37,761 nucleotides of DNA, taken from contig JBAUID010000044.1 of assembly GCA_049680625.1 (NCBI GenBank), positions 1 to 37,761 of the forward strand, read 5' to 3'. The translations under genes and the position numbers were made by a program. This stretch comes from JAUIAI01 sp049680625 (lineage in GTDB: Bacteria; Pseudomonadota; Gammaproteobacteria; Burkholderiales; Burkholderiaceae_E). The notes beneath the pieces are model-generated. The model was not told the DNA's origin. It saw only the letters and a program-made list of their open reading frames with translations, and did no database searches. This document shows, piece by piece, positions 1-7,332 of this stretch (its first letter is position 1; each line of letters opens with the position of its first letter).

Positions 1-1
1 A

Positions 2-61
2 CGAGCAATGGGCATTAATGACCGCTTCAGCGGACACGGGGTACTTTTTGAGAATCACTAA
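2..61 (+). CDS. Possible C-terminal tail of a transketolase/DXS-like thiamine enzyme (partial, cut by left edge)
   Basis: Nineteen codons are open from the window edge to a TAA at 59-61. The residues GINDRFSGHG resemble the G-(I/V)-x-DRF-x-x-x-G segment near the C-terminus of transketolase-family and 1-deoxyxylulose-5-phosphate synthase proteins, where it closes the third domain. So little is visible that this could be chance; the match rests on about ten residues. It lies on the same strand as the next gene, 86 bases upstream of it. The sequence left of the window would settle it. Confidence 0.3.
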   Translation, partial: RAMGINDRFSGHGVLFENH

Positions 62-147
62 AAGGTATTAAGACGCCTGGAGCTAATGCACAAGGTGGCT
101 TGCCGGCCGCGGCCCGGAAGAATGCCGTTTTCCTCTGAGATGAATAT

Positions 148-591
148 ATGCAGATGAATACACAATCCAATCCGCACTTTAATGTGATACCTGACTCCGA
201 ATCGGTCATCGTATTCGATGGCAGTTGCAATTTTTGTTCGTTAACGGTTCGATTCATTTTGCGAAACGACAGCAGCAAACTATTCTTGTTTGCGCCGGCT
301 CAAAGCCCGGTTGGTGCACAACTGATGAAAACGCATGGCATTTCGTCGCTTGAACCCGACACGTTTTTATTGATTCACGATAACCGTACCTTCGTTAGGT
401 CTGATGCCGCAATCGAAGTGTCGAAACATTTGGGTATTTGGAAAATGTTTGCTGTGTTACAAATACTGCCACGAACATGGCGGGATTTTGGTTACGAATG
501 TATTGCCAGTCACCGCTACAAATGGTTTGGCAAACGGGATACTTGTTTTATCCCGACAGCACGGTACCGAAGTCGGTTTATCGGTGAATGA
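148..591 (+). CDS. DCC-family (DUF393) thiol-disulfide oxidoreductase
   Basis: A 147-residue protein of the DCC/YuxK (DUF393) family, small thioredoxin-like proteins assigned to thiol-disulfide exchange. The family signature is visible near the N-terminus: a hydrophobic strand followed by FDGSCNFC at about residues 23-30, giving the D-G-x-C-x-x-C redox motif. The rest fits the family: a conserved Asp-Ala pair in RSDAAIEV around residue 85, then an amphipathic segment ending with an aromatic/basic tail. No signal peptide is evident, so it is probably cytoplasmic. The start has two nearby ATG codons (148 and 154) and no strong Shine-Dalgarno, so the exact first residue is uncertain. Substrate unknown. 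It appears to be a stand-alone gene, with 229 bases before the next one. Confidence 0.85.
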   Translation: MQMNTQSNPHFNVIPDSESVIVFDGSCNFCSLTVRFILRNDSSKLFLFAPAQSPVGAQLMKTHGISSLEPDTFLLIHDNRTFVRSDAAIEVSKHLGIWKMFAVLQILPRTWRDFGYECIASHRYKWFGKRDTCFIPTARYRSRFIGE

Positions 592-661
592 AACGTCATA
601 CGGATTCGTTTCGTAAAACCCGATATGGAAATTTATTATTGTAATGAACGTATCCAACGGG

Positions 662-676
662 CCAATGGACCATTGG
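662..676. promoter_or_regulatory. Perfect 7-1-7 palindrome upstream of the first alpha/beta hydrolase
   Basis: CCAATGG, one A, then CCATTGG form a perfect inverted repeat in the 592-820 intergenic region, about 145 bases before the hydrolase start. The size and symmetry suit a dimeric repressor or activator site, but no T-tract follows, so it is not a terminator. Regulatory function is inference from position and symmetry only. Confidence 0.25.
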
Positions 677-820
677 ACAATACCGCAGCAGATGCCGGAC
701 AACTTTCTCATCCGGTGCTGAACCTGGCGAAGGCGTGACAACAATGAAAGACAACGATGGCGTTTTTCGTGTTGCCGGCTATTATTTGATCTGCCCCTCA
801 GCCAAACAGTGGACATCCCA

Positions 821-1669
821 ATGAGTCATCCGCATTCAATGTCAAATGAAGCGACCGTCACGCCGTCCACCGAACACCAGGTAAATGGCCTGCAAGTTTA
901 CGAGCACCCGTGTACCGCCCCCTGGGTACAAAAGCCCGAGACGGTAATATTCCACCATGGGCTTGGAGCGCGTGCCGAGTGCTGGCATGGCTGGTTTGCT
1001 GCGTTGAACCATCGTTTCCGAATCGTCACATTCGATATGCGCGGTCACGGTGCATCGCCGGTTGGCGAGAACCACACCTGGAGTGTTAACGGCATGGTCG
1101 ATGACCTGGCCGCCGTTGCCAATGCGACGGTGCCTGCCAATGAACGCTTTCATCTGGTGGGTGAGTCGATTGGCGGCACCAATGTTCTTGCTTATGCCAC
1201 CCAACATCCGCAGCGACTGACCAGCCTGACCGTGTCCAATGGGGCACACCAAGGCGGTTCACTTGGCAATTTGTCTAACTGGAAAGAGATCATGGATGCC
1301 GGTGGTATGAAAGCCTGGTCTGCCCACATGATGACAATGCGGTTTCGTGATGGCGCCATTCCTGAGCCAATGTGGCAGTGGTACGAAAACCAGCAGGCCC
1401 AGTGTGATCAGCAAGCGGTACTGGCCATGGTTGAACTGCTGATTGGTGCAGACTTAAGCGATCAGCTGAGCAACATCACGGTACCCACTTTGCTGCTGCA
1501 TCCGGATTCCAGCCCGTTTATTCCGGTGTCGGTTATGGAAGAGCTGAAGAATCAACTGCCCGATGCCCGCCTGACCGTGTTTGCCAACTCACAGCACGGT
1601 CTACCGTTCTCACACGCCGGAGAATGTGCAGCGGCAATGGCAGAATTCATCGGTGGTTTAACTTCGTAG
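821..1669 (+). CDS. Alpha/beta hydrolase
   Basis: An alpha/beta-hydrolase-fold enzyme of 282 residues counted from the ATG at 821. Visible landmarks are the oxyanion-loop region FHHGLGA (residues 44-50), the DMRGHG turn (72-77), the nucleophile elbow GESIGG with Ser116, a likely acid Asp229 in LHPDSS, and the general-base His259 in NSQHG. This is the layout of 3-oxoadipate enol-lactonase-like and related ester or C-C bond hydrolases, but the substrate cannot be named. A GTG in frame at 809 would add four residues. ATG 821 is preferred because a GGA lies about seven bases before it. There is no signal peptide. It is followed by a weak stem-loop and a region that looks like a decayed gene. Confidence 0.9.
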   Translation: MSHPHSMSNEATVTPSTEHQVNGLQVYEHPCTAPWVQKPETVIFHHGLGARAECWHGWFAALNHRFRIVTFDMRGHGASPVGENHTWSVNGMVDDLAAVANATVPANERFHLVGESIGGTNVLAYATQHPQRLTSLTVSNGAHQGGSLGNLSNWKEIMDAGGMKAWSAHMMTMRFRDGAIPEPMWQWYENQQAQCDQQAVLAMVELLIGADLSDQLSNITVPTLLLHPDSSPFIPVSVMEELKNQLPDARLTVFANSQHGLPFSHAGECAAAMAEFIGGLTS

Positions 1670-1694
1670 TTAGCGCGACCTGGAAGTAACGCCG

Positions 1695-1734
1695 CCAGGC
1701 AATCAATCCGCCGCTGCCACCATGGCCTGGTTTT
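1695..1734 (+). terminator. Weak stem-loop terminator candidate after the hydrolase
   Basis: CCAGGC (1695-1700) can pair with GCCTGG (1725-1730), followed at once by TTTT. The loop is long (24 bases) and the stem only six pairs, so this is a weak candidate, supported mainly by its place 25 bases after the hydrolase stop. Confidence 0.25.
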
Positions 1735-1739
1735 GAGAA

Positions 1740-2168
1740 ATGCCGATAAAGCACCGCTTCGAGAATGGCGGCAAACCTACAAAATGGCAGAATGAAAAAG
1801 GCGAGCTTCTGACAACCCTCGTTTATCAAAATGGCCGTTTGTATGGACAATTTGCCAAGGTGGATGCCAATTGAAAGATTGTCTCTGGCCACGCATCGAC
1901 CCTGGCAGACAGTCTTGGCGGCCAATGTTACGACTCCAACTGGGCCAGTATGGGGTCGGGGATACCAGTCATTAACCGAAGATGGTCGTCCTTTGAATTT
2001 ATTGGCCAGCTGGAGCTGTGGGACTCCTTATTAGGCGAAGGCGACGCCAAGTAGGCGGGCACTTGCACGCTGGTATTGTTCTATGATCCGCTAGATAAAA
2101 TCGCATTAACGACTTTTAACTGGTCGCAAATTGTGGTCTTGCGCTGGCACGGCGCAGCGTCAGACTAA
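1740..2168 (+). pseudogene. Putative decayed gene: one protein-like frame broken by two in-frame stops
   Basis: This is the only content seen in the 528-base gap between the hydrolase and the racemase-family gene. One frame runs from ATG 1740 to TAA 2166-2168 with only two interruptions, TGA at 1872-1874 and TAG at 2052-2054. The pieces are 44, 59 and 37 codons. Codon use and composition look like coding DNA, with segments such as NGRLYGQFAKVDAN before the TGA, KIVSGHASTLADSLGG after it and FEFIGQLELWDSLLG later. A single G-to-T change (GGA to TGA) would explain the first stop and give the common turn DANGKIVSG. I do not recognise the family. It could also be chance: other frames here contain open stretches of 67 to 92 codons. 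No Shine-Dalgarno precedes the ATG. Confidence 0.35.
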
Positions 2169-2197
2169 ACCCTAATTTTGACTTTATCGGTGGAACA

Positions 2198-3007
2198 ATG
2201 ATTAATCGCGATAACTGGGGCTGGCGGGCCCGATTCGGCATGTTCATCGTCGCCAGTGAAGCGGTGCCTGAAGCCGAATGGTGGGCCATGTTGCCGCCTG
2301 GCACTTCGGTTCATGCGGCCCGTATCGAGGCATCCGCCCCATGGGCGAGTTGGATGAATGAGCCTGAAGCCGAAGTGACACTGGCAGACGATCTGGCACG
2401 TGGCGCTGCGCAATTCGCCTCAATGCGCCTTAACGCGGTTGTCGTCGGCCATAGTTCAAGCAGTATTCTGGGTGGGCCGGGATGGGACGACGCCGTTGTC
2501 AAAGCGATCAGCACGCTATTGCCAGCTGATGTATCAGTAACAACCAATGGTCTTGATTGCATGGCCGCCTTGCGTGCCGCGGGGGTTGAACGCCCCTATA
2601 TTGTGTTTCCGCCGTGGTTTAACCCTGCGATAGTTAACGCCGGTGTCGACTACTTTGCATCGCAAGGTTTCTCGCCGGCGGGCGCATTAAGCGTCGACCC
2701 GGGGCGTCAGTGGCGCAACGTACCGCCCGGTGAGATGTATCCGCAAGGCCTGGGGTTTGAGCAAGATGTCGAAGACTTGTACCGACAGATTCATGCGGCA
2801 TGTCCGCAACAAGCAGACGGCGTCTTGATTGCCGGCACTGGCCTTCGCTGCGTCGGCATTATTGATGCGCTCGAAACCGATCTGGCCAGACCGGTAATCA
2901 CAGCGAACCAGGCGAGCCTGTGGCATTGCCTGAAAACATGTGGCGTGCAGACGCCGGTTGCCGGCTATGGCGCGTTACTGGCGCAAGGCCTCAAACCGAA
3001 CCGTTAA
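2198..3007 (+). CDS. Asp/Glu racemase-superfamily protein (maleate isomerase/arylmalonate decarboxylase-like), atypical active site
   Basis: A 269-residue protein with the two-lobed plan of the maleate cis-trans isomerase/arylmalonate decarboxylase branch of the Asp/Glu racemase superfamily. The lobes are recognised from VVVGHSSSS (about residues 81-89), the TTNGLDCMAALRAAGV segment (119-134) followed by the usual 'PY' region written here as FPPWFN, and VLIAGTGLRC near residue 212. Members use one or two cysteines for proton transfer at the positions equivalent to the first Ser of HSSS and the Gly of AGTG. Here both appear replaced, with a cysteine four residues later (LRC). Activity is therefore doubtful or altered. 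The start ATG has GGTGG six bases upstream. It converges on azlD with a 17-base overlap of the 3' ends. Confidence 0.75.
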   Translation: MINRDNWGWRARFGMFIVASEAVPEAEWWAMLPPGTSVHAARIEASAPWASWMNEPEAEVTLADDLARGAAQFASMRLNAVVVGHSSSSILGGPGWDDAVVKAISTLLPADVSVTTNGLDCMAALRAAGVERPYIVFPPWFNPAIVNAGVDYFASQGFSPAGALSVDPGRQWRNVPPGEMYPQGLGFEQDVEDLYRQIHAACPQQADGVLIAGTGLRCVGIIDALETDLARPVITANQASLWHCLKTCGVQTPVAGYGALLAQGLKPNR

Positions 3008-3332
3008 ACACCACGAGCGCAAAGAAAACCAGGCAACCGGCAATCAACGCCGGGAGAATACGCCGCTTTAAGCAGTAGAAAACAATGACGGCCGCTAAAA
3101 AGGCTAAGGCCCGATTCCCCAGGCTGGTTTCGGCCAGCACGCCAGTGGGCAGAATAAGCAGTTTCATCATCAGACCTGCCGAAATCGCATAAGCGACACA
3201 GGTAATCCAGTTGAAAATCGGGCTGCCCTCGTCAATCCGCCCCGCAACCAGTACACCAACAGCGCGCCACACGAAGGTACCAAGAATGGCAGCGGCGAGC
3301 AGGCTCAGGGTTAACGAGAAATCGGTCATCAC
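2991..3332 (-). CDS. azlD: AzlD-family small subunit of a branched-chain amino-acid exporter
   Basis: A 113-residue, almost wholly hydrophobic protein with about four membrane segments, matching the AzlD family in size and character. AzlD pairs with AzlC in the inner membrane to export branched-chain amino acids or their analogues. The arginine near the end of the first helix (FVWRAVGV) and the GRIDEGSPIFNWITCVAYAI region are typical for the family. The start overlaps the azlC stop by four bases (ATGA), so translation is probably coupled. The 3' end overlaps the convergent racemase-family gene by 17 bases. Substrate assignment is from family membership only. Confidence 0.85.
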   Translation of the reverse strand: MMTDFSLTLSLLAAAILGTFVWRAVGVLVAGRIDEGSPIFNWITCVAYAISAGLMMKLLILPTGVLAETSLGNRALAFLAAVIVFYCLKRRILPALIAGCLVFFALVVFNGSV

Positions 3333-4060
3333 TTTCTTCTCATGTTCACTGCGAAGAAGGCCAGGCTGCCGGCGACCAGTCCGCCAACGACAATTCCCAG
3401 GTTACCAATCCACAGGCTGAATGCCGGTACCAGGATAACGCCAGCCAAAACCGCCAGTTGCGCCTCGGCTCTTGGGCTGCGGGCGGTTAATAACAACAGA
3501 TACATCGGGGTGACAAAAATCATCGCTTGAACACCGGCTGGCGGCAGGTTTTCAGCCAGGGTGTATCCGAGAACAGTACCGATTACCCCAGTCACCATGG
3601 AACCACCGGCGAAGCCTGTAAAAAATCGCACGCGGGCGTGAACGTTCTTTTCTGTTATGGCCAGCTCACCCAGACGAATATAGCTGGTGACCGAATTTAA
3701 ATGCGCCAGCAAGAAATGGCTCGGCCTTGCCCCCCGCGTGTGACGCAACATGGGCATGGTCGCGATGGTCAGCGGCAACGAACGAATAGTAGCCACCATC
3801 ACAATAACCAGCATGAACAACACGGACACTTCAGACGCACTGAGTTCTACAAAAGCCACCTGTCCCGGCATACTCCAGACGCCCAGGGCAAGCGTGACCG
3901 CGGCCCATAACGGTGTACCGGCATCACCGGCCAGAGACCCAAAACCAATCATCGCCGCAAAAGTGCCCAGGCCCGGGCCAAACACACCTTCGAACACACC
4001 AGTGCGAAACGAGGCCTTTGTGCCAACCGGGGTCTTTAATACGGCATCGTCTGGAGTCAT
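3329..4060 (-). CDS. azlC: AzlC-family large subunit of a branched-chain amino-acid exporter
   Basis: A 243-residue integral membrane protein of the AzlC (LIV-E) family. It shows the family pattern: an N-terminal helix rich in Gly and Phe (GPGLGTFAAMIGFGSLAG), a helix with the WSMPGQVAFVEL motif, then a basic loop (RSLPLTIATMPMLRHTRG) and several C-terminal helices ending in a basic tail. With AzlD it forms a proton-linked exporter. The frame opens at a GTG at 4075, but the ATG at 4060 (MTPDDAV) is a better start. It is the first gene of a two-gene unit and is divergent from the PPOX-type gene; the 174 bases between them hold a hairpin and a good -10 box for the opposite strand. Confidence 0.88.
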   Translation of the reverse strand: MTPDDAVLKTPVGTKASFRTGVFEGVFGPGLGTFAAMIGFGSLAGDAGTPLWAAVTLALGVWSMPGQVAFVELSASEVSVLFMLVIVMVATIRSLPLTIATMPMLRHTRGARPSHFLLAHLNSVTSYIRLGELAITEKNVHARVRFFTGFAGGSMVTGVIGTVLGYTLAENLPPAGVQAMIFVTPMYLLLLTARSPRAEAQLAVLAGVILVPAFSLWIGNLGIVVGGLVAGSLAFFAVNMRRK

Positions 4061-4150
4061 GGGGCTGGGCAACACAATTGAAGCGTTGCGGGCGCTGGCA
4101 ACAAGTTGCGAAGAATTGTTCGAAATTTAAGTCAGTACGCATTGTCTATG

Positions 4151-4169
4151 TTGGCAGCAATCCTGCCAA
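4151..4169. promoter_or_regulatory. Inverted repeat in the azlC/PPOX divergent region
   Basis: TTGGCAG (4151-4157), loop CAATC, CTGCCAA (4163-4169) form a perfect 7-bp inverted repeat between the two divergent genes. It lies about 30 bases before a TATAAT hexamer reading toward the PPOX-type gene. It could be an operator. A terminator role is unlikely because no T-tract adjoins it and neither neighbouring gene ends here. Confidence 0.3.
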
Positions 4170-4197
4170 CACTATTTTTAGCAGCACTGGCATACCC

Positions 4198-4203
4198 TAT
4201 AAT
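4198..4203 (+). promoter_or_regulatory. Candidate sigma-70 -10 box for the PPOX-type gene
   Basis: A perfect TATAAT lies 31 bases before the chosen start of the PPOX-type gene. The -35 position carries only an AT-rich TTTTTA-like sequence, so the promoter may depend on an activator, possibly through the adjacent inverted repeat. Confidence 0.35.
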
Positions 4204-4234
4204 TTTTCGACATCAATTCCATTTGGAGAAAGCC

Positions 4235-4837
4235 ATGGACAGCGCCACGATGTTCAACACCGGCTCAAGACAATTACAACGGCAATTTGACACCGTGAAA
4301 CTTGCCGATCGAATTATCGAGAAGCTCGCTCATACCAAATTCACTTCAAACGATTCAGAATTCATCCAATCCAGATCTCTGTTCTTCTTGTCAACTGCGG
4401 ACAGTAACGGACATCCCGACTGTTCTTATAAGGGTGGTGATCCGGGTTTTGTTCGCGTACTGGATGCCACCACCCTGGCCTTCCCCAGTTATGACGGCAA
4501 CGGCATGTTTATCAGTCTTGGCAACATTCAGGTGAATCCGAATATTGGCCTGTTGTTTATCGATTTCGAAAGCCCCAGGCGTTTACGTGTGAATGGGCGA
4601 GCCACGGTTAGCCTTGATGACGAACTGATGTCCGAATTTCACGGCGCACAGGCGATTGTGCGGGTCGTTCCGGAGGTAATATTTCCCAATTGTCCGCGCT
4701 ACATTCATCAGGTTCAAACGGTTTCGAAGTCAGAAAACATTCCGCGCAAGGACTACGTACCGCCACAACCCGAGTGGAAGACCCGGCCCCACTTTAACGA
4801 AGTGCTGCCAGATTCGGATCCGGCAAAAAAACAATAG
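4235..4837 (+). CDS. Pyridoxamine 5'-phosphate oxidase-related (PPOX) FMN-binding protein
   Basis: A 200-residue protein of the PPOX-type split-beta-barrel flavoprotein group. The core strands are visible: SRSLFFLSTADSNGHPDCS (about residues 46-64), then PGFVRVLDATTLAFPSYDGNGMF and NPNIGLLFIDF, followed by RRLRVNGRATV. This order is usual in general-stress FMN-binding and PPOX-related proteins. The cofactor (FMN or F420) and substrate are unknown. The frame extends upstream to 4106, but the ATG at 4235 is preferred: GGAG stands six bases before it, and the family domain begins after it. It has its own candidate promoter. The basic, proline-rich C-terminal tail is probably flexible. It precedes the P450 gene on the same strand by about 250 bases. 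Confidence 0.85.
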   Translation: MDSATMFNTGSRQLQRQFDTVKLADRIIEKLAHTKFTSNDSEFIQSRSLFFLSTADSNGHPDCSYKGGDPGFVRVLDATTLAFPSYDGNGMFISLGNIQVNPNIGLLFIDFESPRRLRVNGRATVSLDDELMSEFHGAQAIVRVVPEVIFPNCPRYIHQVQTVSKSENIPRKDYVPPQPEWKTRPHFNEVLPDSDPAKKQ

Positions 4838-5084
4838 CCAGTGACCTTTCCGCTTTCGCACCTTCCTTAGGGAACCCGAATCGAACCATGGAAGGGTTCA
4901 ATGTCGGCGTCGACGCAGCGCCATTGACGACCGTTCTGATCCTCAAGCGATAGAGCCGACCGATATCGTAGTAGAAATTGGGGACTAACCAAATGCCCAG
5001 TCCCATTTTCGAATGATCCGATACAACCAAGATTCGATCGGCAGTAAACTCGGCAGCGCCATCCGACAAACACAGGGAAGATAT

Positions 5085-6290
5085 GTGCATAGCGACGACC
5101 TCAACTCAATAGACGTCAGCAGTCCGTCAATCTACAAAGACGATAGGTGGCAGACATTGTTTGCACGCTTGCGTGCTGATGACCCCGTGCACTTCTGTGA
5201 CGATAGTCCGTACGGGCCGTATTGGTCGATCACGCGTTTCGACGATATTGTGAACGTCGAAGTCGACTATGAAACTTTCTCAGCTGAAATCCAGGGCAAC
5301 AAAATTGATGACTTACCACCGGGCATCCGCCCCCCGACGTTTATTCGCATGGATCCGCCAAAACACACGGGCCAGCGAAAAACAGTCGCACCAATTGCTG
5401 CCCGTCGAAATTTATCCCACTACGAAGTAACAATTCGAGAAAGAACAAAAGACGTTATAAACAGTCTGCCAAGAGGCCAGCCGTTTAACTGGGTTAGCGA
5501 GGTGTCGACGAAATTAACCACCATGATGCTCGCCACCTTATTCGATTTTCCGTGGGCCGATCGCGACATGCTGGCCCATTGGGCTGAAGTTGTCGTAGCC
5601 GATATTAACGATGAAAACTCACCGGTCAGTACAGAGAAAGCGCGGCTCGAAGAGCTTAAGAAAATGGGAGAGTATTTCTCATCGCTATGGAAAGAACGTC
5701 AGTCCGGTCCACCCAAACTCGACCTGCTTTCAATCATGGCTCACAGCCCGGCTATGGCGCAGATGTCTGGAATGGAATTCATCGGCAATATTGGCATGCT
5801 CATTGTCGCGGCGAGCGACACCACCAAGAACACTATGAGTGGTGGCGCAAGCTTTGTTTGCGACCATCCCGACGAGTGGGAAAAAGTACTGAAGAATCGA
5901 AACCTGATGCCTAGTTTTGTCGCGGAAACGGTTCGCTATCAGAGCGCGATTATCTATTTTCGCAGAACCGCAACCCGGGACGTAAACCTTCGGGGAAAAA
6001 CTATCCACCGCGGCGACAAAGTTGTCATGTGGTACGTATCCGGAAACCGCGATGAATCCGCTATTGATGAACCCGATAAATTCATTGCCGACCGGGATAA
6101 GTATCGACATCATTTGGGTTTCGGCGCCGGCATACATCGATGTATTGGCGACGGGCTTGCCAACCTTCAGTTGCAGGCCCTCTGGGAAACTGTTGCTGAT
6201 CAGCGACTGCAACTACAGCTTGCGCGGCCACCCGAGCGGATATATTCAAACTTCATTCGCGGGTTTCGAGAAGTATCGGTTCAGATTTAG
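5085..6290 (+). CDS. Cytochrome P450, divergent CYP153-like paralogue
   Basis: A bacterial class I-type cytochrome P450, soluble and haem-thiolate. Landmarks are the I-helix AASDTT, the K-helix ExxR in AETVRYQ, the MWYVSGNRDE strand and the haem loop FGAGIHRCIG with the proximal cysteine. Several blocks (MWYVSGNRDE, the HRCIG loop, the ERIYSNFIRG C-terminus) are those of CYP153-type alkane/alicycle hydroxylases and align with the second P450 at 23305-24552. Differences are AASDTT where CYP153 has GGNDTT, and QSAIIYFRRTA where the second copy has QTPLAHMRRTA. The start chosen is GTG 5085 because AGGGA lies six bases upstream; ATG 5013, without a Shine-Dalgarno, would add 24 residues. No ferredoxin or reductase gene is next to it. 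Confidence 0.88.
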   Translation: MHSDDLNSIDVSSPSIYKDDRWQTLFARLRADDPVHFCDDSPYGPYWSITRFDDIVNVEVDYETFSAEIQGNKIDDLPPGIRPPTFIRMDPPKHTGQRKTVAPIAARRNLSHYEVTIRERTKDVINSLPRGQPFNWVSEVSTKLTTMMLATLFDFPWADRDMLAHWAEVVVADINDENSPVSTEKARLEELKKMGEYFSSLWKERQSGPPKLDLLSIMAHSPAMAQMSGMEFIGNIGMLIVAASDTTKNTMSGGASFVCDHPDEWEKVLKNRNLMPSFVAETVRYQSAIIYFRRTATRDVNLRGKTIHRGDKVVMWYVSGNRDESAIDEPDKFIADRDKYRHHLGFGAGIHRCIGDGLANLQLQALWETVADQRLQLQLARPPERIYSNFIRGFREVSVQI

Positions 6291-6292
6291 CA

Positions 6293-6312
6293 GCGCCGCC
6301 AGGCCGCGGCGC
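6293..6312. terminator. GC-rich hairpin between convergent P450 and EthD genes
   Basis: GCGCCGC (6293-6299), loop CAGGCC, GCGGCGC (6306-6312) form a perfect 7-bp GC stem immediately after the P450 stop. No T-tract follows on either strand, so it may be a weak or factor-assisted terminator, or simply protect the 3' end. Its position between convergent genes supports the call. Confidence 0.4.
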
Positions 6313-6333
6313 GATTGCAACAACTAAGTAATG

Positions 6334-6654
6334 CTACGGATGCCCTACCACTACTTCACTGATCTGTAACACGGGCTCCAGATCAGTGTAGTTGGGGATA
6401 TCAGCCATGATCTCTTCCATGTGCGGGCCCATACTCGCCTGAAATGACTCGACCGAGTCGCAAAAAATGTGGCACATGCCGACATAAGTAGCCGGCGCAC
6501 CTGGCGCCCCACCCGCCAGACCTTTGTCGATTGTGTAGTACTTGCAGCCGTCGCCCATACGGGCCTTGACTAGCGGCATGTGTTTGTCGCGGTAATAGTC
6601 GTGGTCAAACCGTGCCCCGGGTGTATTGGCATACATCACACTGACTTTTATCAT
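6334..6654 (-). CDS. EthD-family protein
   Basis: A 106-residue ferredoxin-like-fold (dimeric alpha/beta barrel) protein of the EthD family. The signature MIKVSVMYANTPGARFDHDYYRDKH, split here around residues 1-24, is followed by HMPLVKARMG and a C-terminal PNYTDLEPVLQISEV strand, as usual in EthD proteins. EthD is needed with a P450 system for ethyl tert-butyl ether degradation in actinobacteria, and relatives act as small accessory enzymes; the function here is unknown. Start ATG 6654 is chosen because GAAGGAGAG lies seven to fifteen bases upstream, whereas the frame's extra 24 codons upstream lack such a site. It converges on the P450 gene and may be functionally linked to it (inference). 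Confidence 0.85.
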   Translation of the reverse strand: MIKVSVMYANTPGARFDHDYYRDKHMPLVKARMGDGCKYYTIDKGLAGGAPGAPATYVGMCHIFCDSVESFQASMGPHMEEIMADIPNYTDLEPVLQISEVVVGHP

Positions 6655-6836
6655 CGCTTTCTCTCCTTCGGATGTTGTTGTGGAACTGGGAAGTCTGATC
6701 GTGACGCACTTCCAAACGCAGGGCAAGTCAATTTTTTTCGCGTTACTGAGTCTTCGATCAATCCATTGGGCCCCAGGCCACTCATGTCCCCTGGCATCTC
6801 ATACTATAAAGTGGTTAGACAGGTTAGGATAGATAT

Positions 6837-7301
6837 ATGAGCAAAGTCATTGCCACCGACCTGCCGTCACAAAGCCGTCTTGCCGATCGGGTGCAAACAA
6901 CGGACTTCGTCGATTGTTATACGATCGAATCTGACATGGCGCCCCGTCGGGCCGCCGAAATCATTACGGCTTTCCCGGGGTGGGCTCGTTTTCTTCTACA
7001 GATACGGGCTTTGGTAACCGCGCCGTTTGGTCTTTCGAGTGACGGCCCGTCGGCACCAGACAAGTTGGGGCCGTTCCCGGTTGAATCGGAGGATGGTCAC
7101 GAGCTCATCGCGGGATTCAACGACAAGCATCTGGACTTTCGTGTTTCTGTGATGTCGCTTAACGGGCAGGTATTTTTGGCCACCTGGGTGCACACGCACA
7201 ATATTGGAGGCCAAATATATTTAAGGCTGATCTTGCCCTTCCACGTCTTGATCTCGCGAAACGCTTTGGCTCGTGTTCACGCCGCTGGCAATGCCACTTA
7301 A
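6837..7301 (+). CDS. DUF2867-family protein
   Basis: A 154-residue protein of the uncharacterised DUF2867 family. It shows the DFVDCYTIESD opening (about residues 23-33), a helix ending in FPGWARFLLQIRALVTAPFGL and a C-terminal WVHTHNIGGQIYLRLILPFH segment, all at the spacing expected for the family. No catalytic motif is recognisable and no function is known to me. The ATG has AGGA about seven bases upstream and a TATAAA hexamer at 6805-6810 as a possible -10. It stands alone between the divergent EthD gene and the convergent phosphonoacetate hydrolase gene. Confidence 0.75.
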   Translation: MSKVIATDLPSQSRLADRVQTTDFVDCYTIESDMAPRRAAEIITAFPGWARFLLQIRALVTAPFGLSSDGPSAPDKLGPFPVESEDGHELIAGFNDKHLDFRVSVMSLNGQVFLATWVHTHNIGGQIYLRLILPFHVLISRNALARVHAAGNAT

Positions 7302-7332
7302 TTCCATTGCGTCTCAACGTTGGAGCCACCGG

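Noticed and set aside
625..738. Small 37-codon plus-strand frame between the DUF393 and hydrolase genes
   Set aside because: No Shine-Dalgarno, no recognisable family and a length expected by chance; the palindrome at 662-676 lies inside it.
1831..2034. 67-codon plus-strand frame in the gap before the racemase-family gene
   Set aside because: It overlaps the better, more protein-like frame 1740-2168 and has no ribosome site or known family.
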